The notes under the pieces were generated by a model that ran no database searches, was not told where the DNA came from, and worked only from the letters and a program-made list of their open reading frames with translations. A DNA stretch of 64,000 nucleotides from Moringa oleifera (Eukaryota; Streptophyta; Magnoliopsida; Brassicales; Moringaceae), in the NCBI GenBank assembly GCA_021397835.1, contig JAJFZO010000287.1, positions 2,854,501 through 2,918,500 of the forward strand. The letters are read 5' to 3'. Below, in pieces: positions 37,501-48,363 of the stretch; position 1 is the first letter of the stretch; each line of letters starts with the position of its first letter. Position numbers and translations under genes: made by a program.

Positions 37501-39066
37501 AAAATTTGGAGGTATCATCCATCATATAGCGTGAGTAGCCGCTAACATGGTACTAATTATCCTTGATCCCCTCTAGTACCTACAAAATAAGATATCAAGT
37601 TTTGATCTTTAGTACCTATATTTTAGTGGGTTCTTAAGAGTTAGTAGCAATACCTTTCGGCACTCACATTAATTTGGAGTTTTCCTTTAACTAACGCTTG
37701 ATACTATGTGTACTAATTTACAACAATAAGTGCATTTAGATGGTTGTTATGATGATACTTCGATAAAATAATTCTTATAACATTTTGCGAAGCTTAAAGG
37801 GCCTATAACCAAATACCAGTCTTATCAAAACTATATCATTGATTACTTATAAGTATATATAAGCTCTTTTACCCTCAAAGAATTTCCAATAAAAGCTTAT
37901 ATCTATCTAATTCTTTTCTGACCTTGATGCACTCATCATTTATAACTATTGTTTCATACTTTTTTAGTTTTACTTTTTTTTTCTTGGTTTGAGAGAGAGC
38001 TTTTCTTTTGCTTTTTTTAGTTTTCGATGACCTTTTTAAGATTATTAATTTCTTTTTAAGCAACTCTTACTTAGGAGTCATTTTTTTTTTATTAACTCAT
38101 ATAGGTCCTAAAATGCAATTACTCACTATTTAAAAGATAGATTTACATCAAAGATAGAATTGTTTACATCACTTATGTCTTTGATTCCCATGAAGCATAC
38201 ATTTGCAACTATTGCCTCATCTTCATATTCGGATGAGCTCTCCTCGCTATCATCCCAAGTTAACTTTAGTGTTTTTTTTTTTTTTGGTATTTTCCTTTGT
38301 CGAGTATGAGGTAATCGACTCTTAGGTGATCGGGCTTCTTGCATTTAGAACATATGAGAATGTTAGCTTTATTCCTCGAGATATTTCCTCTCCTTACATC
38401 TTTTTATCATTCTTGAAGTTCCTCTTATTTTCAAGAACTTCTTGAACCTCTTAATGATAATAGCTATATCGCTATCTTTACTCTCTTCATCACTAGAGGT
38501 CTTTTCCTCATGAGCACATGACTTGAAAGCAGTGACCTTTTTTCTTCACTTCCTTTCCTTTTCCCTTGATTACCATCTTATGAGTCATAAGAGACCCCAT
38601 CAGTTTTTCAAGTGGTAACTTATTTAGATCCTTCACCTTGGTTATTGTCGTACTTCAGAATCCCAACTTGATGGAAGACACATGAAAATCTTTGTAATTT
38701 TTAGTGCATGTCACATACATTAATTTTATTTAAGGAGGAATATAATATGTTTAGCTCTAACATTTAATGCATCTTTCTTTTTATCTTCATTATCAAACTC
38801 ATTTCATCTTTTCTCACTTCTCTACCATCTATTATTTTAATAGGGACATAAGGTCCCTTCTCAACAATTTTTCAAGGATCAACATCAATTGGTCAAAGGT
38901 AAATTTTTATCCTAGCTTTATAATAGTTATTGTCATTTCTTTCAAAGAATAAAGGTCTAGAAATATAGAGTCCTTCCATAATATTTATACTGATAGTTAC
39001 CATATCTAATTTTTTACTTTAAAAAATTAAGTTTAATGTGATTTAAGTACCTTACTCTAATACTAA

Positions 39067-40234
39067 TTAAAGGCCTAAAGTAGGCAACCTAAAAGGGAGA
39101 TGAATCGAGTATTTTAATTTATTTTTTTACTTATATAGCAAGTTTTAAACCTTATTTACAAGGATCTAACAATCACAACAATATATTCACAAGTACAAGT
39201 GTAAAATATAAAAAAGAAAGGTTAAAGAATATAAACATAAGATTTTATGTAGTTCGACTCTCTTGGCCTACATCTCAACCTCCAAATAACTTTTGAAGAT
39301 TTTTCACTAGCCTTCATAAGATAACCCTTATTTTTTTTCAAATCAAGTCTCTTTGCAAATGATGAATCTTTCACCATAAAAAACAAAACACTAATGTTTG
39401 TTACAAGATACTTCAACCTAAGAAGACTTTCTCAAAAGAGTATATATGATTATAATGAAAGCTCTAGATCTCACATGTTTTTATGTTTCATAAATGAGAT
39501 GAAGATATTAATAAGTAAGAATAAAAGTTCTCAAGAAAAATGCTTAAGCTTTTCCAATGCATAAAAGCTATAGTGAATGCTTTTTGAATTAAATGTTCTA
39601 ATTTGAAAAATAGACTTATTGGACATTAAAAAAAAAGAACTTCAAATTTTAAATCCTATTAGCAAGATGTTACTATGCTTTTTAAGGTGATACAATGTAA
39701 GAGAGTTTGGTTAGACATAAAACTTGAATTTTTATCTTGATACTATGGTGGTACCAAGGCTTAGTGCAGTGGTACCATGCTTCTCATGGGAGTAGCCTTG
39801 TTGCGTCATGGTGTTGCACTTTGTCCGTCGTGGTACCACACCCTTTACTATCTAGTAAGGTGGCATCGCACTTCTCACGAGAGCGACCTTGTTAACCTTA
39901 TAGCGTGATGGTACCACGCTTCTCATGGGAGTAACCTCATTGCGTCATTGCATCATGGCATAATGGTATTGCTTCTTATTTGTAGTGGTACCGCACCTTT
40001 TATTGTTTGGTAAAGTGGCATCGCACTTCTTGCTTGAGTGACCTTGTTAACCTTATGGCATAGTGGTACCACATCCTATCTATGATGGTATTGCATCAAT
40101 TACTATCTGGCGACCATTCTCTAGTAAAATGGTGTCACAATAGCTACTAGTTTTTATCCTTTATATGTGTTATGTATGTCCTAACTTTTAAAGGTTAAAG
40201 AAACATACATTCTCCTAAGTCTAAAGTATCGACA
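39067..40234 (-). repeat. 5' LTR (right copy) of the SIRE-like element
   Basis: This copy abuts the tRNA-Met primer-binding site at 39066, which fixes its inner border. It is about 130 bases longer than the left copy, mainly because of extra units of the internal GGTACC-type repeat (39748-40070). Its outer end runs into sequence like a Tat-type gypsy LTR start at about 40226, so the outermost bases may be missing. Confidence 0.75.
39748..40140. repeat. GGTACC-rich internal tandem array in the right LTR
   Basis: GGTACC occurs six times between 39749 and 40070. It is embedded in a diverged unit such as GTACCACGCTTCTCATGGGA that alternates with GTGGCATCGCAC (39861 and again about 155 bases later at 40015). 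A shorter array of the same type is in the left LTR at about 31000-31250. Confidence 0.75.
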
Positions 40235-43200
40235 CCTAAATTTCACCCTCATCAAAAATTTATAACAGCAATGCCATTGTCAAATCTGCAACCTAAAGAA
40301 CAACAGCATCACTTTTAAAAAGATTATGCAAACGAAGTTAGACAAGGAAGAAATTGAGTCCTTAGGATCTAGCAAGCAACCTCCTAGAAATAAAAAAGCA
40401 AAGTGTTAAGTCTTAATAGTTTAGCATTTTTAACACTCATCCTAAGGAAAGTCTACCCCTTAACCAAAGATAGTCTACCTGTGACAAAGAAGTCTCTAAA
40501 ATTTGTAAAGAAGACTAAAAGAAGGTTTTTTCTAAGAGAGAAAAATGAATAATAAGGTGTAGACATCTTGAATTTAAAGGAAAAAGATTATCTAGGTATA
40601 TCTTTAACATTTTTTACACTCTTCTTTAGAAGAGTCTACCTGTGACTAAGGAAGAGTCTGAAATTTCCAAGGGTGAAAGAATGAGAGTCTCCCCAAGGAT
40701 GTGAAATGAATACATTAAATTCTTATTTCTAATGAAAGTAGACTCTCATGTCTTTCAACTTGTATCTTTAGTTCTCTTCCTAAGAAGAGTCTACCTTATG
40801 CTTAAGAAGAAATTTATCCCTAGGTTTTGCAGTAGTCATAAGAATCAATTGTCATGAAAGTTAAAATTTTTGAGATTTTTAGTAGTTCTTCTATACTTTC
40901 ATGATAGTAACTAAAAGAGAGAATAAACAAGAGAATACAAAAAGAAGTCCATTTCATTCCCTATATTAAATTTATTACATTGAGTGTAAAATACAAAAAA
41001 AAAAAAAAAAACAATACATCTAATCAATCTTCTCCTCAAGGTCAGTAGATTATTTATTAAATTTTTGTAGAATTTGATTGATAGAGTTAGACAAAATGAA
41101 GACAAGACTCTTTATAGGATCAGGCACTATAAAAGTAGCCTAAAAAGTAGATGAAGTGCTAGGAACAGTAGCAAAAAAAATTCAAATCGAGGCTAGGATA
41201 CTCCTTTAGTACTTTAGCTTTAGTCTCCTTCTTGACCTCAAAAAAAACTTGTGCACATTCCTCTAAAATCATCTTATTCAATTCCTTACTTCCTTTAAAA
41301 GATGCTACTACCTTTCCTTATCATTGACTAATTACTCCAAATGGCCTTTCTTCAGCTTCTCTTGTTGAAATTTGAAATCTACCATCATTTTTTCCATTTT
41401 TTTGCTTTCATCACAAAAATTTCTTAGTTTGCTTTTTGCTTCTGTAGCTTAAGGGTGGAAACTTCTATTGTTAGCTTAGCTCCTCTCTTCCTAGCCTCCT
41501 CAAGAGCTTTCTTAATTTCATAAAACATAGGTTTAGCTTGGCTTTAAATCTTATATTCCTCTACTATTAGATCAGACTCTTAAACAACTTATGAATAAAA
41601 TAGATTCACAAGTTGGTAATGAAAAGGAAAGGTGTATAGTGATTAAGCAAAAAAATACCTCAACTAGTAGATTAAACATCTTCTCTAAATGTACCATCTT
41701 TTTTTCTGACAAGACTGAAGAGGTTGAGGCTAGCAGCACCACTTCTTAGATTAGTTTCTTAGTTTTCTAGGCTTGAGAAGTAGTGGTGACCATTACAGAC
41801 TCCTGCTGAGAGGAAAAGTCTATAAAAGTCACTATTTTAAAAGGCACACTCTGCTGGGTGCCTGTCTTTTACAAGAAGAGTGCTACTACCTTACCTTTCT
41901 TAGAAGAAGAGCTTGGAGATGTCTTCTTAGCCACCTTAACCACTTATTCTAAATTTCTCTTTCCACCATTAGGCATTATCAGAAAGTGATCCATAGAAAA
42001 AATGAAAAGAGGTTAATAAGAGTCTGCTAGATGTATAAACTCATATCACAATATAAGTTGAGTTTACCTAATGATGAAGATTCTGATTGATTTATAGGGA
42101 AAGGTGTAAAAATATTTCTTGAGGTCTTCTAATAGGGGAATGAAAACGAAGCAAGGTAGAAGATGAATGGGCTAAAGTAGACTATAAGGGGAAGTCTACC
42201 ACTTGAAGAGATGGTGTGAGAGGAAGGTTGAAAAGCATTTTAAAGGTTAACAGTGGAATGAGCTCCTAGGATACAAAGTGAGAATGCATTCTAGTTATCC
42301 ATGCATCACTAAAATTAATTCTTTACTTATGATTTACTTCTTAACACCTTAAATGTTTCACGCTTAAACAACCACACTAGCTTAAGCATAAATGGTTTGT
42401 TATCATCAAAATTTGAGATAATTATTCTTTAATGGCATCATAGGGCTAATAATCGATGCCTTATAAGTGACCTCAGATGGTGAGATGAAGCTAATTTTTG
42501 AAAGTCTCTTATTACCTTAATGTTTGAAAATCTCTTATTACCCTAGTTTAACCCTTCCATGTTACCATCCAATGTGGTACTTGGCTAAGAGGTTTAGCAC
42601 TAAGAAACAACTAAATTTGGTGATCGATATTCCTTCTCAAAAGCAACATCTTTAGAAGCTTTAGTGGCATCATGTCACTAAATTCTCTTAGTATCTCCAT
42701 AATTGAGTTACTCATGTATATTACTTGATCATGTTTTATCTCAAATAAAGCCACCACATTTGTCACCTCTCATTTAACAAGCTCAAGTTAAACTATTGCA
42801 TAAATCGTAGCCTAGTACCTTTTTAGTCACTACTAACTCTTCTATCGATGTAACTTTCACCCAGCATGAGGTCTACTTATTCACCATGAGCAACCTCCCA
42901 TCCATAAATCAAAGATACATTGGCTCATTTGAAGAAATCTAGACTCAAAATCATATGAAAATCATTAAGACATGTTATCATGAAATTCAATTCATCTTTT
43001 TCATTAAAAGGTAGCACTAGTAGCTCTTTGCAATACCGTTACCTTATCGTGGAAATAACTTTGAGCTTTATGAAGGCCAGAAAAAGTTTTATCTTAAGCT
43101 TCCTAACTATTAAGCATTATCATCACATCCTTCTTATTGATCCGTGCAAGCATGTACATAGGCTTTTTTTCAAGTTACTTGTTATGATAGCTGCAGTTAG

Positions 43201-46200
43201 ATTAGATTTAGTCATCAGAATGCCTGTTGTATACATTTTAAGTGATTCCTTCACTGCAATGAGCATTATTGATTTTTTTCTTGGGAGAATAAGCACATTG
43301 AAAGCTCTATCACTTAAGTAGCATAATGGTTTTGCACATGTCTAGTCTCCCTCAATGAAATTATGGCTAGTTTGAGTCTACATTATTTCGAAAGAAATTG
43401 AATGAGTTGGGACTTCAGGTAGAGAAAATAATGGGAAATGAAACCTTAGTTACTATATAGCAAATGGAGACAAAGCCATATTTTTCATGACTATAATGGA
43501 TGAATGGATCCCCAACAACATGAAACAACCTCAAATTCAAGCAGGTGATAGGGCTTTGATCCCTAAGTTCATGTTAAATGGTTTAATGATGCTCTAATGC
43601 TGTAAAAAGCCTTTCATTTTACTATTGCAAACTATTTCCTTTCACATTGACTTATAATGCATTGGACTAGTGTAGGTTTCTCAAGCCACGCATAATCATG
43701 CCATACTAGGAGTTTTTATATTATTTGTCATGCACTTTCAAGTAAAATAAAAGCAAAGAAGAATATGGATGATATATAGTCTTTAAGATAGGGAAAGAAT
43801 AAGGAGTTTTAGGATTACAATGATAGATTTACCAAGGAAGCTCAATCAGTCAAAGACTTGCCTAGCCATATTACATTTTTATCGTGATTTGACATCTTGT
43901 AAACTTATCTTTTTTTTTTTTCGAGTTGTTGGTCTCTAATTGGTCAAATTCATATGTAACCTAGTTTGATAAAGCTGAAAAATTAGCATAGATAGAAGAA
44001 GCGATAAAAAAAGAAGTAAAAATGACATTGTTCTCAACTATGTTGCTATTAAAATCAAGGATCAACTAAGCCTATGGATCCTCATACTAAGAACAGTTTA
44101 AGTAAATTATGTTTTTTCCCTCATGAATATGGTATGCCATAAAGGAATCTGTTTACCTTAAAAAAAAAGATTGAGGCATTAATTCACAATAGTTACCTTC
44201 AAGATTATGGTTTGAGGGTTGAATAAAGGATAATAGGACACTAAATCAAGCATAAAAAGAAAGAAGCCTAATAAAAAGAGTAAATAGGGCAAAGAAAGAG
44301 TCAAGAACCCTTTCCATCCTTATTGTAAGAGACAAAATCTTATGGACTGACTTGAACTTAGAGGATTGCAGCAAGGAGCTTAAGCTCAACACAAGGCCTT
44401 TATGTTGGCTTGGCCTCAACTTGTCCTTCTGATCTGGGGTGCTAGACTTGAAAATGTCTAATACTTCTAAAAATAAAGTCCAAATCAACTCAAAAAAAAA
44501 AAATAATAAGTTGACTCCAAGCAAGGTTTAAACACTTGAAACATGCCTAACCTTTGCAATGATCAATTTTTTCAAAGTCAGATGTTGCAAGCCTTAGAGA
44601 ACTACATAATGATGCATTAGTAATGTCTTTATTGAGAGCATTTTGGTCAACAATGATAATTTAGTTGATATTATATTTTTTTTTGGTACTTTTTTTTTAA
44701 ACAGGTTGAATAAGGGAAAACTAAGATTTTACTTTTTGACCTTACATAATTTCATATTGGAAATAGCCTTGAGTGAAAGAACCATCACTTTGTTTGTCAT
44801 AACTCGTTTGAACACACTAAGGCACTAAGATTGTCATCTTTTTGGTAGTCAAAAGTCCTTATGCTTATAATATTATATTCAACTATGTAATCTTAAATGC
44901 CCTTAAGGTTGCCACAATTAGTTATAACTTAGTGATGTATTTCCCTACCTCTAAAGTGTGGGGTGAAATCAATGAAAATCAAAAGGCAACCGAAGTTTAT
45001 AGCACAACAATATTAAAAAGAAAGACTAAAAAGGAAATGTTTACTAATTGGAAGATATAGATTTGAGAGACAAATTACACTTGTCTAAAAAAAATGAGTG
45101 AAATAATTAAAATATATTGTGTTTTTAGATTACATTTATAAATTAAGTCAAGGCTGACCAAAGAGAACTGAGAAGAGCTAGCATAGTACCTTCCTAAACA
45201 CTTTGATATTTTTGCCTTATCTACTGTTGGTATATCAAAAATAGATCCAAAAATCATCTACTGCAATTTCTTAAGTGTGGTTTCACACCTACAAACGTAT
45301 TGTTATCAAGTAAGAAGCGAATAAGTTACTAATAGTTGGTTTCATTGGAGAGATCTACTACTTGGACAAGCTTTTAATTCAGTTATGGTAAAAAAGTGGA
45401 GTGTCAATCCAAAAAACGTCATACATTTTATGGACGGTAGATTAACTGGTAGACAACATGGTTAGCCATCAACTACTAAGTTTTATGGATGTTTCTTTGA
45501 CTACAACCAAATCCCTATAAACCTCACTAATCAAGATAAAACTAATTTTGTGATTTACTAAGGTACTTTTTATTATAAAGTAATGTTTTTCGATCCAAAA
45601 AATGTAGGAATCACATATCAAAGATTGGTTAAGAAAGTGCTCATCAGATCAATTGAAACATGGAAGCTTATATGGACAACATGATAGTTAAAAGTCATAC
45701 TTGGCTTAACCACAAATTTGCTTTGAAAGAGGCATTCAAGCATCAACGTAAGATGAAACTTAATCCAACTATCTACTTTCAGAGTTGCATCCAAGGAATT
45801 CTTAGGGTATATGATAACTTATTAGGGAATTGAGGCTAATATAAAAAAAATTAAAAAAATAAAAAATCATAACATTCCTACTAGCAATCACCTATAATAT
45901 CAAATAGGTTTAGTGGTTGGCATGTTATTTAACAACTTTGAATAGGTACTTTATCTTCAAATCAATTGAGTGAAGTTTGTTGTTCTTCAAAGTTCTAAGC
46001 TAAATAAAAAATTTTAAATGGATCTTGGACTATAACAAGCATTTCAATAGATGAAAGCTTATTTCACTTGCCCTTACTACTCTTTAAGCTTTACCTTTGA
46101 GAGGTCATCTCTACTTACTTAATAGCGTTAGATCAAGTAGTAAGCTCAATGCTAGTTAAAGAAGAATGAATAGTTCAAAGGTAGGTTTTTTATCACATTA

Positions 46201-47550
46201 GTCAAGCATTATAGGAGGCTAAGATGCATTAGTCAATGCCCTAGAGTGCAGCCTTCCCACCCTTTTCCTTAGTATGTCAAATGTGTCTGTACTTTCAAGC
46301 TAACTAAACTATTGTGTTACCAACCTTTTACTTCGATAAGTCCTTCATAGTCCTAGTACTTTTGGTCGTTTAATCAAATAAGCTCTAAAGCTTAATGAGT
46401 TTGATATTGAGTTTCAGCCTAGATATTTTATAAAAGCCTAAATCCTAGTAGATTTTTTAATTAGGTCAATCTTTTAAATCTGGTTAGAAGATCAAATCTT
46501 AATAGGGATGAATTCTTTGGGTTAATGGGCACCAAAGAAGGGTAATAATGGAGGAGGAGCACTATTCATAACTCCAAATGAGGTGGTCATCAAATATGCA
46601 ATTGAGTTCAAAATCTCAATCTTGAAATACGAAGTAGAATATAAACCCATGATAGCCAAACTAACTTTACAAAGGTGTTAGTATCAAAAGATTACGAGTG
46701 AGTAGTGTCTCTCAACTAATAATCAAGCAAATTAATATGGAATATAAAGCCATAGGAGATAAAATGGTTTGTTACTTATCTAAGATAAGGGAATTAATGA
46801 GAAAATTTGAGGTGTTTAAGCTAAAATAGATTCGCAGGCATAAAAAAATCAATACTTTCTTTGAATTCTATGTTGTAGATTCTATAAGTTAAGAAAGAAT
46901 GTTTTATGAGGTATTGGAATCACTTTTACTTTTTCAAGCTAACATGATAGCTTAAATTGATGAACAATCGATTTGTAAAGTATATTAAGGATGGTACATT
47001 TCTGAAGATCAAATATAGGTTAGGAAATTATAATACCAAGTTGCAAAATACACATTGATAGATGACTTATCGTATAAAAGGTCTTTTGCCTTACTATACT
47101 TACGGTGGGTACCAATGAGTAAGGCTATACGTTGAGTGGAATGCACAATGGTGTTTATGGAAATCATATGGATACAAACACCTTAACACATTAGCTAGAT
47201 GTTATTGCCCATTGATATGTGGGTCAAAGCCCTACAATTTAGTCAAAGAAAACCACTTTGATTCTGCTTTGTTAGTCAAACCGATTCATGTCCTAAATAA
47301 TTCAATCTAGACTTGGTGGAAGATATGACTATAATGATCTTTCATTAAGCTTATCCTTCCAAGATGTCGCCAAAGATGCCAATGAATCAAGAAGAACCCA
47401 AACCCAATGTTTATAAACTAGAGAAACACTCGCATGATGCTTTGCCATTACTTAATGCATATAAAAATCACAAATATTTCTAATTTTACTCTCTTGATGA
47501 TTTTTTAAGGGAAAATATTAATTTAATCATTGGAGTTCCTTTTTGTTTTG
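40226..47550 (+). mobile_element. Decayed Ty3/gypsy retrotransposon, Tat-type
   Basis: The left edge reads TCGACACCTAAATTTCACCCTCATC, like the start of Tat-type gypsy LTRs. It is followed by a region with recurring AGTCTACC motifs (40380-40830). Coding remains are clear only near the right end, with many stops. An RT C-terminus at about 45720-45850 has MKLNP and RGIEAN-like pieces. The RT-RNase H connection at about 46340-46450 reads FGRLIK-ALKLNEFDIEFQPR. An RNase H at about 46530-46830 has GGGALFITPNEVVIKYAIEF and YKAIGDKMVCYLSKIRELM. An integrase zinc-finger region at about 47010-47220 has GVYGNH. Gag and protease are too diverged for me to place. No paired 3' LTR was identified. Confidence 0.7.
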
Positions 47551-48095
47551 TAAATTTTTCAATCTCTCGAACTTCAGACTTTCCTAAGCTTAAGGTACAT
47601 TAAGTTATCACACATTAAGATTTAGTGGAAAAATAAATAAATAGAACAAACAAGTTACTTAGTAAAATCATATTTTACTATTAAGTTTGATGAAAGAAAA
47701 TAGTTTACATACTCATAATAATAGTAAGTGAAAGTCGAATTTCAAAAAAGATAAAATATAAAAAGTGGAAGTAGTGAAGTGCTGAAACAATGAAAGTGCC
47801 TAACGATAAAAAAGAGACATCAAAATGAAAGAAACACAATAACAAACAGGAAAATGTAAAAAAAAAAAAAGTAAACAACAAAATAAAATACCTTGCAATC
47901 TTGACAAAAAAACCAAATTTATTTCATAACACAAGTTTCAACATTTTCATTTACAAATTTTTAAAAGACAAGATTACAACATATAAATTTAGATTGAAAA
48001 GATTTATTTTCAATATCTCTTTAATTAGATCAATATATTTGTTAGCTTTTATTTGATTAACAAAAGGAAGGAGGACATTAAGCTTTGATCAAAGC
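47550..48095. other. AT-rich region upstream of the cyclophilin gene
   Basis: A-rich sequence without a recognisable gene. It lies between the gypsy relic and the cyclophilin promoter, so the distal promoter could overlap it. Confidence 0.4.
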
Positions 48096-48098
48096 AAA

Positions 48099-48106
48099 CT
48101 ATATAA
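48099..48106 (+). promoter_or_regulatory. Candidate TATA box of the cyclophilin gene
   Basis: TATATAAA (within AACTATATAAAGC) lies about 260 bases before the ATG at 48364. The sequence after it becomes CA-rich and less AT-rich, as expected for a plant leader. A start near 48130 is inferred. Confidence 0.45.
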
Positions 48107-48175
48107 AGCTTTTAATCACTAATTACCAAACACCAAAACCAAAAAAGAGTGCAAGCCTAAGACAGATCCAACCCA

Positions 48176-48232
48176 ATGCAATACCGAGGACGAGCCCAAG
48201 CTCAAGACGGGTCCAAGCCCAAGTCCTACTGA
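48176..48232 (+). promoter_or_regulatory. Possible upstream ORF (18 codons) in the cyclophilin leader
   Basis: If transcription starts near the TATA box at 48099, the leader contains an ATG at 48176 opening an 18-codon frame that ends with TGA at 48232, well before the main ATG at 48364. The peptide is basic and polar. It would be expected to lower translation of the main frame if used. Whether this part is transcribed is unknown. Confidence 0.3.
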
Positions 48233-48363
48233 TGATCCATGCTAAACCCCGAACTGGGAACCTACTACAACAAGACCATCACTGAAGCAGAGAAAAACTC
48301 GAGCAAGTACCGGTGTGAGACAGAGAGGAAGAGAGACGAGCCAGAGCTAAAGTTGAAATATTA

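Larger units (their letters stand above)
30303..40234 (-). mobile_element. SIRE-like Ty1/copia retrotransposon, about 10 kb, inactive
   Basis: Read on the - strand: right LTR, a primer-binding site matching initiator tRNA-Met (TTAGTATTAGAGTAAGGTAC, 39066-39047), gag, pol, a long 3' region and left LTR. Gag at about 38350-38100 has a zinc knuckle (CSKCKKPDHLRVDY, last Cys changed to Tyr) followed by an acidic WDDSEESSSEYEDE tail. The protease motif D-S-G reads V-S-G (about 37540). GAG-pre-integrase is at about 37190-37040 (WLWHRRLDH), integrase at about 37000-36590 (LLHIDLFDP; SQQNGVVKRKN) and RT at about 35990-35180 (FQMDVKSTFSNG; YVDV in place of YVDD). RNase H spans about 35150-34530 (STKYIENRYHFLRDDVQKGD). 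Many stops occur. Gene order and size suggest the SIRE/Maximus lineage. Confidence 0.85.

Noticed and set aside
39748..40140. A CRISPR-like array of spaced repeats
   Set aside because: The units are diverged, unevenly spaced and lie inside a plant LTR; nothing in the window is prokaryotic.
42980..43321. 113-codon + strand ORF in the gypsy region
   Set aside because: It is long for this AT-rich DNA, but no gag, protease or other domain could be recognised; it is probably a chance frame in decayed retrotransposon sequence.
11356..47550. Any retrotransposon here as currently active
   Set aside because: Each one has many stops, and lost catalytic residues or parts (for example YVDV in RT, V-S-G in protease, missing RT), so none can encode its own machinery.
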